A stretch of 64,000 bases of DNA from Halorubrum rutilum (GTDB taxonomy: Archaea; Halobacteriota; Halobacteria; Halobacteriales; Haloferacaceae). Below, one piece after another: positions 1 through 7,913 of this stretch (its first letter is position 1; every line of letters starts with the position of its first letter). The stretch spans positions 124,001-188,000 of the forward strand of contig NZ_JANHDN010000007.1 of the NCBI RefSeq assembly GCF_024494565.1, read 5' to 3'. The position numbers and the translations under genes were made by a program. The notes under the pieces are model-generated. The model saw only the letters and a program-made list of their open reading frames with translations. It ran no database searches and was not told the origin of the DNA.

Positions 1-309
1 GACCGCGCCCTGGAGACGATCCACGAGACGGAGCCGTTCGACCGCGGCTGGTACGCCGCGCCGGTGGGCTGGATCGACGCCGCGGGCAACGGCGCCTTCG
101 CGGTCGCGATCCGCTCGGCCGTCGCGACGCCCCGGCGGGCCACCCTCTTCGCCGGGGTCGGGCTCGTCGCCGACTCCGACCCCGACCGCGAGTGGGACGA
201 GGTCCAGCTCAAGTACCGCCCGATCCTCGACGAGTTGGAGACGGGCGGGGTCGGGACCGGGTCGAGCGCCGCGGCCGGGGACGAGTCGTCCGTCGCGGAC
301 GACGACTGA
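1..309 (+). CDS. menF: Isochorismate synthase MenF, C-terminal fragment
   Basis: This is the last 102 codons of a chorismate-binding enzyme; the frame is open from the first base and the start lies outside the window. The segments FDRGWYAAPVGWID, FAVAIRSA, LFAGVGLVADSDPD and EWDEVQLKYRPIL are the conserved end of the isochorismate/anthranilate/salicylate synthase fold. They favour isochorismate synthase (chorismate to isochorismate, first menaquinone step) over TrpE or PabB, and menE lies 5.6 kb downstream on the same strand. The last ~25 residues are a low-complexity acidic tail. Family is secure; menF rather than another chorismate enzyme is likely. Confidence 0.85.
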   Translation, partial: DRALETIHETEPFDRGWYAAPVGWIDAAGNGAFAVAIRSAVATPRRATLFAGVGLVADSDPDREWDEVQLKYRPILDELETGGVGTGSSAAAGDESSVADDD

Positions 310-360
310 CGGACCGCCGTCGCGGACGACGATCAAGGGGTCGGGCGGAGCGGCCGTCGC

Positions 361-1101
361 CTACTGGAACATCTTCAGCGGCTCGGCCTGCGAGCTCTCC
401 TCGGTGGCCTGCTGCATCCGCTCGGCGAAGGCCCGCTTCGCCTCCCGGATCTCCTCGGCCTGTTCGACGAGCCCGTCGGTGGTCGTCTCGGTCCCCGCGA
501 TCGGGTCGATCCCGCTCCTGATGAGGACGCGCGCGGCCTCCGGATCGGGGAACTGCGGGTCCGACTCGACGACGAGGCCGACGGCGTCGCGGCCGCGCTC
601 CAGCGACTCCGCGAGCATCGCGCCCGTCGGCCCGGAGACGAGGCCGGCCTCGGGCGGGTCCTCGACGTCGGCGCGGTCGAGCCGATCGCCGCCGTCGCCG
701 GTCGCGACGCCGTAGATCGCCGGCGGCGCCTCTCCCTTCTCCTGACCGAGCCCGGAGAGGAACACCGGGAACGTCGCCGTCTCCGCGAACCAGCTCTCCA
801 GGCAGCCGGCGACCTCGGTCGCGGCGCCGGGCTTCACCGGGACGTCGCTCCGGAGCGCGACGAGGTCGTTCTCCGCGTCGGCGTACAGCCGCACGGGCGT
901 CGTCAGTGCCCGGTTCGCCTCGCGGTAGACGGCCACCCGCGGGAGCCCGTCGCAGTGGACGTTCGCGTAGTGGTCCATCCCGTGCGCCTCGATCATGTGG
1001 TCGGTCGCGATCTTGCCGACGAGTCCGACCCCGGGGAACCCCTCTACCAGCGTCGGCTCGTCCAGCGAGACGTCGTCGTCGACGACGGAGATGCGTGCCA
1101 T
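361..1101 (-). CDS. PAC2 family proteasome assembly chaperone
   Basis: This 246-aa cytoplasmic protein belongs to the archaeal PAC2 (COG2047-type) family, proposed to help assemble the 20S proteasome. The N-terminal block PTLVEGFPGVGLVGKIATDH is diagnostic. A later segment with VFLSGLG and the pattern GPTGAMLAESLERG completes the Rossmann-like fold, and the C-terminus is a charged helix. The open frame continues far upstream, but ATG at 1101 is chosen because the family starts here and a TATA-like tract (CCTTTAGG on the minus strand, about 1125-1132) lies 26-30 nt before it. It diverges from the RNA methylase gene. Family assignment is firm; the role in proteasome assembly is known for eukaryotic relatives and inferred here. 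Confidence 0.88.
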   Translation of the reverse strand: MARISVVDDDVSLDEPTLVEGFPGVGLVGKIATDHMIEAHGMDHYANVHCDGLPRVAVYREANRALTTPVRLYADAENDLVALRSDVPVKPGAATEVAGCLESWFAETATFPVFLSGLGQEKGEAPPAIYGVATGDGGDRLDRADVEDPPEAGLVSGPTGAMLAESLERGRDAVGLVVESDPQFPDPEAARVLIRSGIDPIAGTETTTDGLVEQAEEIREAKRAFAERMQQATEESSQAEPLKMFQ

Positions 1102-1198
1102 GGCTCCGCCTACTCGGGGCGGCGACCTAAAGGTGGGGCGCCGGGCGGCGGCGCGGGAGTCCCGAAACCGTCTAACGGCCCGCCGCGAAAGGAGGGGC

Positions 1199-2146
1199 AT
1201 GAACCCGCTCGACCGATACGAGCCGCTCGTCGACGACGTCGACGCGTTCCGGGCGGCGTGCGACCGCTCCCTCCCCTCGGTCGTGCGCACGAACCGGCTC
1301 GCGGCCTCGCCCGCTCGCGTCCGCGAGGCCTTCGACGAGGAGGGCGTGGACCACGAGCCGGTGGCGTGGCACGACGGTCTCTTTCGACTCCCGGACGGGA
1401 ACCCCGGCGGCAACTGGCCGTACGTCCACGGCTGGACCCACGGCCAGGAGGAGGTGTCGGTGTTGCCGGGGCTCGCCTTGGACCCCCGCCCCGGCGAGCG
1501 CGTCTGGGACGCCTGCGCGGCGCCCGGCAGCAAGACGACGCAGATCGCCGACGCGATGGACGACGAGGGCACCCTCGTCGCCAACGACAACAACCTCGGG
1601 CGGCTCTCCGCGCTCCGGCACAACGCGGAGCGCCTCGGGATCACGAACGCGATTGTCACGAACCAGGACGCCCGCAACTTCTCGACCAAGCCGCTCGCGT
1701 TCGACGAGTTCGACCGCGCCCTCGTCGACGCCCCCTGCTCGTGCGAGGGCACCTGCCGAAAGAACCCGGACGTCGTCGACCAGTGGACCCTCGACCACGT
1801 CCACGCGGTCGCCGGGATCCAGAAGGGGGTCCTGGCGCGCGCGGTGCAGGCGACCCGGCCCGGCGGGACCGTCGTCTACTCCACCTGCACGTTCGCGCCG
1901 GAGGAGAACGAGGCGGTGCTCGACCACGTGCTCGGCGCGGAGGACTGCGAGCTGGTCGCGTTCGACCTCCCGCTCGACACGGTCCCCGGCGTGACCGAGT
2001 GGGACGGCGAGGCGTTCGACGAGTCGGTGACGCGCGCGCACCGCGTCTACCCGCACCACAACGACACGGGCGGGTTCTTCTGCGCGAAGCTGCGCGTGGG
2101 CGGGGAGGGTGACGAGAGCGCGAGCGACGGCGAGGTGGCCGCGTGA
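1199..2146 (+). CDS. RsmB/NOP (NSUN) family tRNA/rRNA cytosine-C5 methyltransferase
   Basis: This 315-aa SAM-dependent RNA m5C methylase has the SAM motif VWDACAAPGSKTTQ near residue 101. It has both catalytic cysteines of the NSUN class: motif IV DAPCSCEGTC and motif VI YSTCTFAPEENE. The C-terminus HNDTGGFFCAKL is the usual family end. The start ATG at 1199 gives a normal N-terminus; a longer frame upstream is only open because of GC bias. It overlaps the next gene by 4 bp (GTGA), so the two are translationally coupled. That partner looks like the PUA-type RNA-binding module often fused to such methylases. Whether tRNA or rRNA is the target cannot be read from sequence. Confidence 0.92.
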   Translation: MNPLDRYEPLVDDVDAFRAACDRSLPSVVRTNRLAASPARVREAFDEEGVDHEPVAWHDGLFRLPDGNPGGNWPYVHGWTHGQEEVSVLPGLALDPRPGERVWDACAAPGSKTTQIADAMDDEGTLVANDNNLGRLSALRHNAERLGITNAIVTNQDARNFSTKPLAFDEFDRALVDAPCSCEGTCRKNPDVVDQWTLDHVHAVAGIQKGVLARAVQATRPGGTVVYSTCTFAPEENEAVLDHVLGAEDCELVAFDLPLDTVPGVTEWDGEAFDESVTRAHRVYPHHNDTGGFFCAKLRVGGEGDESASDGEVAA

Positions 2147-2697
2147 GCGACGACGCCGCCGCAGATGCCGCCGACGCCGCCCCCGCCAACGACGGGCAGC
2201 GGTTCGACCGACTGCCGGAGACCCCCGGGGACCGCGAAGTCGAGGGGCGCGCGAGCCGCGCGGAGGTCCTCGACTGGTGGGAGGAACGGTTCGGGGTCGA
2301 CGGGGCGGTGTTCGCGGGGTACAGCTTCTGGGAGAAGGGCGCCGGGAAGGTCTGGATCTTCAACGGCGAGGCGACCGACCCAAGCGGGGTCGAGGCGATC
2401 GGGATGACCTTCCTCCGGACGCGACAGGAGCACTGGAAGCCGACGAGCCGGGCCGTCTCGCGGTTCGGCCGTCACGCGACGAGGAACGTCATCGAGCTCG
2501 ACCCCGAGCAGGCTGTGACCTTCGTGGCCGGCGAGGACCAGGACCTCCCCGAGTGGGACGGGGACTGGGGATACCTGATCGCGACTCACGAGGTCGTCGG
2601 CGAGTCGGTGCCGATCGGCGTGGGGCTCTACCTCTACGACGAGTTGCGCTCCGTGGTCCCGAAGGGAAGTCGGGCGGACCTACCCGTCGTGGAGTGA
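2143..2697 (+). CDS. PUA-like domain protein partnered with the NSUN methylase
   Basis: This 184-aa protein starts at a GTG that overlaps the methylase stop by 4 bp. After a disordered Ala/Asp-rich N-terminus (about 25 residues) come RAEVLDWWEERFG, KVWIFNGE and GMTFLRTRQEHWKPT. The end, GYLIATHEVVGESVPIGVGL, resembles the PUA-like domain seen C-terminal in Nop2/RsmF-type m5C methylases. I infer that it is the RNA-recognition half of a split NSUN enzyme. Conserved in haloarchaea as an uncharacterised protein. No catalytic motif is visible. The domain call rests on pattern similarity and context. Confidence 0.72.
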   Translation: MSDDAAADAADAAPANDGQRFDRLPETPGDREVEGRASRAEVLDWWEERFGVDGAVFAGYSFWEKGAGKVWIFNGEATDPSGVEAIGMTFLRTRQEHWKPTSRAVSRFGRHATRNVIELDPEQAVTFVAGEDQDLPEWDGDWGYLIATHEVVGESVPIGVGLYLYDELRSVVPKGSRADLPVVE

Positions 2698-3113
2698 CGG
2701 ACCGCTCTGTTGCTTATAGCTGCTCGACGCTGAGCCGGCGGTGAACGCCGCCGAGGCCACGGCCGCTCACTGACACATCGCCGCCGATGCGGTGAACACT
2801 TCCACAGCCTCGGCCGCTCAGTAATAGATGGCCGGTCGCGTATCGACGGGGCACGCCTTCGAACCACCGGCAATTCGTGTGTGAACGGCCGCCGGCGGCC
2901 CCCCGAAGGACACCGCCGATGCCCCAGTCGCGAGGACCGCCGAACGTCGCTCCCGCTCGCTCACTGCGTTCGCCGCGCGGGCTGCGACTTTCGTGCTCCC
3001 GCTCGCTCCCGTCGGTCGCTCACGAGACCGCGGCCTCACGCCTCTCCGGCCTCGCGGTTCGCGCTCTCCGAGCGCTCACCGCATCTCTGTCCGTGTGTTC
3101 CCGATACCCTTCG
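2698..3113. other. 416-bp gene-free spacer with degenerate repeats
   Basis: This is a spacer between convergent genes. The left half holds two related 36-nt direct repeats at 2738-2773 and 2789-2824. The right half, about 2940-3105, is a low-complexity run of CTCGCTC/GGTCGCTC-type words similar in style to the spacer at 55973-56237. No conserved reading frame, tRNA or strong promoter was seen. Confidence 0.6.
2738..2824 (+). repeat. Pair of imperfect 36-nt direct repeats
   Basis: Copies at 2738-2773 and 2789-2824 (51-nt period) share GCGGTGAAC at the left and CGGCCGCTCA followed by a stop triplet at the right, with a divergent middle. Read from the shared GTG, both are 10-codon frames ending in a stop (TGA, TAA). 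Confidence 0.6.
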
Positions 3114-3737
3114 TCACACCCACTCGATCCGGTAGACCTCGGCGTCGATCTCCTCGGACTCCTCGGTGTGGTGGTCGAACTGCGCGTCGACCGCGAAGTC
3201 GGCGGCGAACGCGTGGGTCACCTCGCCGCCGTTGTCGGCCGCGAACGCCTCCACGAACGCCTCGCTGCCGGCGTTGTGGACCGAGTAGGAGACGGCCGCG
3301 ACGCGGCTCGCCGTCGCCAGGAATCCGCGGTCGGCGTTCCGACTCCCGTCTCGCGCGCCGAACGGCGGGTTCATCACGACCGTCACGGGGTCCGGAACGT
3401 CGAGCGGGAGCCGCGTCGCGTCGGCTTGGATCCAGTGGACGGGCGCGCTCGCGGCCACTCGACGCTGATTGGCCGTCGCGGTGGTCAGCGCGTCGCGGTC
3501 GAGCTCGACGCCGAAGACGCGGGCGGGGCCGCGGAGGGCGGCGGCGAGCGCGAGCATCCCGGTTCCGGTGCCGAGGTCGAAGACGGTGCGGCCGTCGACG
3601 TCGCCGTGGAGGTCCGCGAGGTGGACGACGTGCGCGGCCAGGTCCGGCGGGGTGGGGTACTGTTCGAGCGCGAGGCTCGGCTCGTCGAACCCGGTGACGA
3701 CGCCGAGCTTCGTCGCGAGCGAGCGCTTCGACGCCAT
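3114..3737 (-). CDS. METTL5-type RNA N6-adenine methyltransferase
   Basis: This 207-aa class I SAM methylase has motif I VFDLGTGTGMLALAAAL (about residues 52-68), an acidic post-motif VFGVELDRDAL, and the catalytic NPPF tetrapeptide (VVMNPPFGARDG) typical of N6-adenine methylases. The N-terminal pattern LEQYPTPPDLAAHVV matches METTL5, the eukaryotic 18S rRNA m6A enzyme, and its archaeal homologs. The archaeal enzyme is expected to act on small-subunit rRNA, possibly with a Trm112-like partner; both points are inferred. ATG at 3737 lies 3 nt after the stop of the upstream gene, so the two form an operon. Confidence 0.87.
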   Translation of the reverse strand: MASKRSLATKLGVVTGFDEPSLALEQYPTPPDLAAHVVHLADLHGDVDGRTVFDLGTGTGMLALAAALRGPARVFGVELDRDALTTATANQRRVAASAPVHWIQADATRLPLDVPDPVTVVMNPPFGARDGSRNADRGFLATASRVAAVSYSVHNAGSEAFVEAFAADNGGEVTHAFAADFAVDAQFDHHTEESEEIDAEVYRIEWV

Positions 3738-3740
3738 CCG

Positions 3741-4142
3741 TCAGGCCGCCGTCGCGTCGCCGCCGGCCCGGACGAGTTCGACGCCCTCGCGGCGGGCGCG
3801 CTCGGCCAGCGCCGACAGCGCCGGCTCCGCGGCCGCCGGGTCCGAGACCTCGTCGACGCGGACCTCGATCCGGCCGGCGCCGAGGAACGACGCGGCGCGG
3901 ACGAACTCGCGGAGCCGGTCGGCCTCGCGCTGGGTCGCGAGCGTGTCCTCGCAGTCGAAGCACGCCTCGACCGACAGCGTCGCCGGCTGGTAGCCGCGGG
4001 CCGAGAGCTCGGCCTTGAGGTCGCGGAGGTGCTCGGGCGCGGTGCTGTCGAGGTCGTCGGCGTCGATGACGATCGGGTCGATCTCGGCGGGGCGACAGCC
4101 GCGAAGCGTCCCCTCTATCGCGTCGGACTGCGTCGTGCTCAT
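3741..4142 (-). CDS. Conserved haloarchaeal protein of unknown function
   Basis: I do not recognise this 133-aa protein beyond a haloarchaeal conserved family. It has a Cys pair (VEACFDCEDTLA), alternating beta/alpha segments (GRIEVRVDEV, ALAERARREGVEL) and no membrane segment. It is the first gene of an operon with the METTL5-like methylase (3-nt gap), which suggests a link to translation or RNA modification. Start ATG 4142 is preferred over the longer open frame because a clear TATA element (TTTGTATAAC, minus strand, 4161-4170) lies about 24 nt upstream, fitting a leaderless mRNA. Confidence 0.68.
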   Translation of the reverse strand: MSTTQSDAIEGTLRGCRPAEIDPIVIDADDLDSTAPEHLRDLKAELSARGYQPATLSVEACFDCEDTLATQREADRLREFVRAASFLGAGRIEVRVDEVSDPAAAEPALSALAERARREGVELVRAGGDATAA

Positions 4143-4161
4143 GGCGAGTAATATGTAATAG

Positions 4162-4170
4162 TTATACAAA
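4162..4170 (-). promoter_or_regulatory. TATA element of the 4142-3114 operon
   Basis: Minus-strand TTGTATAA inside a 60-bp AT-rich island (4141-4201) in otherwise ~70% GC DNA. Spacing to ATG 4142 predicts a leaderless transcript. Confidence 0.6.
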
Positions 4171-4400
4171 AGTCTTTGTAAATGCTCAGTAATAATTATT
4201 TCTCGGCGACCGAGGCGCAAATGTGACCCTCCGCGGCGGTCACGTTTCGTATCCGAGGCCCGGCGGCGACGACGGCCGAGGGCGCGGAATCGACCGCGAC
4301 CCGTCAGCGCGGACGGCCGTTTCAACGCCGGCTGTTCGGTTCGACGGCGGTTACGGCGAAACGGTGGGCGGCGGCGCCCTGCGCCGATCCGGGACAAAGG

Positions 4401-4407
4401 TTTAAAT
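4401..4407 (+). promoter_or_regulatory. TATA box of the first TFB gene
   Basis: TTTAAAT centred 28 nt before ATG 4432 is the canonical archaeal TATA distance, so transcription should start at or next to the A of the ATG. This excludes the in-frame GTG at 4414 as the start. Confidence 0.72.
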
Positions 4408-4431
4408 GCGGCAGTGACCAGAAACCTTATA

Positions 4432-5388
4432 ATGGAACGTCCGAGCCGCCAGCGTCAACAAGAGCGGAACACCGAGCGAGAGTCGGACGAGACGGAGACG
4501 CTCTCCTGCCCGGAGTGCGACTCGGAAGAGATCGTCACGGACGCCGACCAAGAGCTCGTGTGCGAGGACTGCGGCCTGGTGTTGGACGAGCGCAACATCG
4601 ACCGCGGCCCGGAGTGGCGGGCGTTCAACCACTCGGAGCGGCAGTCGAAGTCGCGGGTCGGCGCCCCGATCACCGAGACGATGCACGACAAGGGGCTGAC
4701 GACGACGATCGACTGGAAGGACAAGGACGCGTACGGCCGGTCGCTCTCCTCGGAGAAGCGGTCGCAGATGCACCGGCTGCGCAAGTGGCAGGAGCGGATC
4801 CGGACGAAGGACGCGGGCGAGCGGAACCTCCAGTTCGCGCTCTCGGAGATCGACCGGATGGCCTCGGCGCTCGGCGTGCCCCGCTCGGTACGGGAGGTCG
4901 CCTCCGTCATCTACCGACGCGCGCTCAACGAGGACCTGATCCGCGGGCGCTCCATCGAGGGCGTCTCCACCGCCGCGCTCTACGCCGCCTGCCGCCAGGA
5001 GGGGATCCCCCGCAGCCTCGACGAGGTCGCCGACGTCTCGCGGGTCCCGCAGAAGGAGATCGGCCGGACGTACCGCTACATCTCCCAGGAGCTCGGCCTG
5101 GAGCTGAAACCCGTCGATCCGAAGCAGTTCGTCCCGCGGTTCGCCTCGTCGCTGGAGCTCTCCGAGGAGGTGCAGTCGAAGGCGACGGAGATCATCGACG
5201 TCTCGGCCGAGCAGGGGCTCCTCTCCGGGAAGTCCCCGACCGGCTTCGCGGCCGCCGCCATCTACGCGGCCTCGCTGCTCTGTAACGAGAAGAAGACCCA
5301 GCGCGAGGTCGCCGACGTCGCGCAGGTCACCGAGGTCACCATCCGCAACCGGTACCAGGAGCAGATCGAGGCGATGGGGTTCCGATAG
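4432..5388 (+). CDS. tfb: Transcription initiation factor TFB (TFIIB)
   Basis: This 318-aa general transcription factor binds the TBP-TATA complex and recruits RNA polymerase. The zinc ribbon uses C26, C29, C44 and C47 (CPEC, CEDC). The B-reader/linker follows ([30 protein letters not shown]). Two cyclin-like repeats follow at about residues 125-215 and 220-318, each with the YAACR/YAASL core. The start is fixed by the TATA box. A second TFB lies 17 kb away at 21439; haloarchaea carry several TFBs that pair with TBP variants, so which promoters this one serves is unknown. A T-rich run at 5404-5409 just after the stop may terminate it. Confidence 0.95.
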   Translation: MERPSRQRQQERNTERESDETETLSCPECDSEEIVTDADQELVCEDCGLVLDERNIDRGPEWRAFNHSERQSKSRVGAPITETMHDKGLTTTIDWKDKDAYGRSLSSEKRSQMHRLRKWQERIRTKDAGERNLQFALSEIDRMASALGVPRSVREVASVIYRRALNEDLIRGRSIEGVSTAALYAACRQEGIPRSLDEVADVSRVPQKEIGRTYRYISQELGLELKPVDPKQFVPRFASSLELSEEVQSKATEIIDVSAEQGLLSGKSPTGFAAAAIYAASLLCNEKKTQREVADVAQVTEVTIRNRYQEQIEAMGFR

Positions 5389-5433
5389 CGCCGTCGTCGT
5401 GCGGTTTTTCGAACGATACCGCTCGTGATCGGG

Positions 5434-5441
5434 TTTTTAAT
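5434..5441 (+). promoter_or_regulatory. TATA box of uspA-type gene
   Basis: TTTTTAAT about 28-30 nt before ATG 5468, again predicting a leaderless mRNA. Confidence 0.62.
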
Positions 5442-5467
5442 CCGTACCGAGCGTAGCGGGCCACGTA

Positions 5468-5902
5468 ATGTACTCGCAGATCCTCGTTCCGACCGACGGC
5501 AGTCCCGCGTCGGACGCCGCGATCGAACACGCGATCGATCTCGCCGGGCGGTACGACGCCACGCTCCACGCGCTGTACGTCGTCGACGGCGCGGCGTACT
5601 CGACGCTCGAAGCCGGCGCCGAGGTCGTCGTCGACGCCCTCGAATCCGAGGGGAAGGAGGCCACGCGACGCGTCGCGGGCGCCGCCGAGCGCGCCGGCGT
5701 CGACTGCGAGACGACGGTCGCCAGCGGGACCGCCTACCGCTCGATCCGCGACTACGTCGACGAGCACGCGATCGACATGGTCGTGATGGGGACGCACGGT
5801 CGGAAGGGGCTCGACCGGTACCTCCTCGGCAGCGTCACCGAGCGCGTCGTCCGGACCTCGGACGTGCCGGTCCTCACCGTCCGACACGCCGACGATGAGT
5901 GA
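5468..5902 (+). CDS. Universal stress protein (UspA family)
   Basis: This 144-aa single-domain USP begins with the family signature ILVPTDGSPASDAAIEHA. It has the ATP-binding motif G-x2-G-x9-G-S (GTHGRKGLDRYLLGSV, about residues 109-124) and ends in the usual strand VPVLTVRH. It is therefore the ATP-binding class. The molecular role is undefined, as for most USPs. It has its own promoter and is followed 27 nt later by menE. A second USP in the acetate locus (41486-41947) shares the architecture. Confidence 0.92.
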   Translation: MYSQILVPTDGSPASDAAIEHAIDLAGRYDATLHALYVVDGAAYSTLEAGAEVVVDALESEGKEATRRVAGAAERAGVDCETTVASGTAYRSIRDYVDEHAIDMVVMGTHGRKGLDRYLLGSVTERVVRTSDVPVLTVRHADDE

Positions 5903-5916
5903 GACGCCGCCGCGCG

Positions 5917-5924
5917 GGAGGTGA
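5917..5924 (+). promoter_or_regulatory. Shine-Dalgarno site that decides the menE start
   Basis: GGAGGTGA is an exact complement to the archaeal anti-SD. It sits 5 nt before GTG 5930. The alternative GTG at 5921 lies inside the SD itself, so 5930 is the better start. Confidence 0.75.
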
Positions 5925-5929
5925 CGCCC

Positions 5930-7852
5930 GTGCGAGACTGGCTCGCCCACCGGGTCGCGGCCTCGCCGGACGACGAGGCGCTCGTCCGCGCGGAGGACGG
6001 CGAGGCGTGGACGTACACCGACCTCGACCGCCTCGTCTCGGAGACGGCCGGCCGCCTCGTCGCTCACGGGGTCGAGGCGGGCGACAGGCTCGGCGTGCTC
6101 ACCCCGCCGTACGTCGGGACCGTCGGACTGGTCCACGCGGCGATGCGGATCGGGGCGACCTTCGTCCCGCTCGGGCAGGAGCTCACGCCGAGGGAGCTCT
6201 CGGAGCGGATCGAGCGCGCCGACCTCTCGGCGGTCGTCTGCGCGGAGCCCACCGAGGACGACGCGCTGGCGGCCGTCGACGGGATCGACGACACGCCCCT
6301 GTTCTCCGTCGACGACCCGGCCGACGCGACCGTCACCGCCGTCCACGACGTCGAGCCGGCGTCGGTCGAGCCCCCCGAGTGGGAGTTCGACGACCACCTC
6401 TGCATCCTCTTCACCTCCGGCACGACTGGGACCCCCAAGCCGGTCCCGCTCACCGCGGGCAACGTGTACAGCTCCGCCGTCGCCTCCGCGTTCCGGCTCG
6501 GGGTCGACCCCGGCGACCGCTGGCTCGTCTCGCTCGCGCTCCACCACATGGGCGGGCTCGCGCCCGTCTACCGCTCCGCGCTCTACGGGACGACGCTCGT
6601 GCTCCGGGAGGGGTTCGACGCCGGCGGCACCGCCGACGACATCGACGCGTACGACGTGACCGGCGTCTCGCTCGTGCCGACGATGCTCAAGCGGATGCTC
6701 GACAGCCGCGGCACGCTCTCTGACACGCTCCGCGTGGTCCTGCTCGGCGGCGCGCCGGCGCCGGACGAGCTGCTGGAGCGCTGCCGCGACTACTCGATCC
6801 CGGTGTACCCGACCTACGGCATGACCGAGTCCGCCTCGCAGATCGCGACCGCGACGCCCCGACAGACGCGGGGCCGGCTCGGCACCGTCGGTCGGCCCCT
6901 CTTCGGCACCGACGTGACGGTCGTCGACGAGGACGGCGCGGCGGTCGAAGCCGGCGAGACGGGCGAGATCGTCGTGGACGGCCCGACGGTGACGCCGGGG
7001 TACCTGGAGCGTCCGCCGGCCCCCGACGAGGACGAGTCCGCCGCCGAGCTCGACCGCTCCGCGTTCGGTCCGCACGGGCTCCACACCGGCGACGTGGGAC
7101 GGATCGACGAGGACGGCTACCTCTACGTGCTCAACCGGCTCGACGACCGGATCATCACCGGCGGACAGAACGTCGAGCCCGGCGAGGTCGCCGACGTGCT
7201 CGGGCGGTTCCCCGCGGTCGAGGCGGTCACCGTCGTCGGCCTCGACGACGAGACGTGGGGCGAGCGGGTCGCCGCGCTGCTCGCGGTCGAGGACGGGGAC
7301 GAACCGCTGGACGAGGCGGCGCTCGACTCCTTCGCCCGGGAGCGGCTCAGCGGGTTCAAGATCCCCAAGACGGTCGCGGTCGTCGACGAGCTCCCCCGGA
7401 CCGTCTCGGGCACCGTCGACCGGGCGGCCGCGCGGGAGATGCTCCGGGAGCGGGGGCACGCCCTGAACGGGAGCTCGGAGCCCGAGCTGGAGACGGCCGG
7501 GTTCAGGCCCGCCGACCCGGCCGAGCCGCCGGACGGCGGAATCGAGGGAGAAATCGATGCCCGGGAGGGTGACGGGGGCGGAGAGGACGGCGGAGAGGGG
7601 GAGGGCGACGCGGCCGATCGCGAGCCCGTCGACATCGCCGACGCCGAGGCGGTCGCGAGCGCGAGCGATCCGACCGGAGCGGGCGATTCGACCGGAGAGG
7701 AAACGGACGACTCGGCCGGGGAGGGGTCAGAGAGCGACATCGATGTCGACGAGGACGGAGACGGAATCGGCGAGGCCGACGCCGGGGACGGCGACGAGAC
7801 CGACACCGAGGAGACGGAGGCTAACACCGAGGAGACGGAGGCCGACGAGTAA
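5930..7852 (+). CDS. menE: o-Succinylbenzoate--CoA ligase MenE with long acidic tail
   Basis: This 640-aa acyl-adenylating enzyme activates o-succinylbenzoate with CoA in menaquinone synthesis. Motifs in order: P-loop LFTSGTTGTPKPVPLT (about residue 160), PTYGMTESASQ (A5), GLHTGDVGRIDEDGYLYVLN (A7), DDRIITGGQNVEPGEV (A8). The C-terminal A10 motif reads LPRTVSGTVDR: the usual catalytic Lys (SGK) is Thr. The enzyme proper ends near residue 515; about 120 residues of Glu/Asp/Gly-rich, probably disordered sequence follow, ending in TEETEA repeats, which is long even for a haloarchaeon. Start GTG 5930 is chosen by its Shine-Dalgarno site. Another acyl-CoA synthetase is possible, but MenF upstream supports MenE. 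Confidence 0.82.
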   Translation: MRDWLAHRVAASPDDEALVRAEDGEAWTYTDLDRLVSETAGRLVAHGVEAGDRLGVLTPPYVGTVGLVHAAMRIGATFVPLGQELTPRELSERIERADLSAVVCAEPTEDDALAAVDGIDDTPLFSVDDPADATVTAVHDVEPASVEPPEWEFDDHLCILFTSGTTGTPKPVPLTAGNVYSSAVASAFRLGVDPGDRWLVSLALHHMGGLAPVYRSALYGTTLVLREGFDAGGTADDIDAYDVTGVSLVPTMLKRMLDSRGTLSDTLRVVLLGGAPAPDELLERCRDYSIPVYPTYGMTESASQIATATPRQTRGRLGTVGRPLFGTDVTVVDEDGAAVEAGETGEIVVDGPTVTPGYLERPPAPDEDESAAELDRSAFGPHGLHTGDVGRIDEDGYLYVLNRLDDRIITGGQNVEPGEVADVLGRFPAVEAVTVVGLDDETWGERVAALLAVEDGDEPLDEAALDSFARERLSGFKIPKTVAVVDELPRTVSGTVDRAAAREMLRERGHALNGSSEPELETAGFRPADPAEPPDGGIEGEIDAREGDGGGEDGGEGEGDAADREPVDIADAEAVASASDPTGAGDSTGEETDDSAGEGSESDIDVDEDGDGIGEADAGDGDETDTEETEANTEETEADE

Positions 7853-7913
7853 ACGCTCCCGTCATTCCTCGTTGTTTCACGAACGTTTTGGTCGCGGGGG
7901 CCGCGGATCGGGC

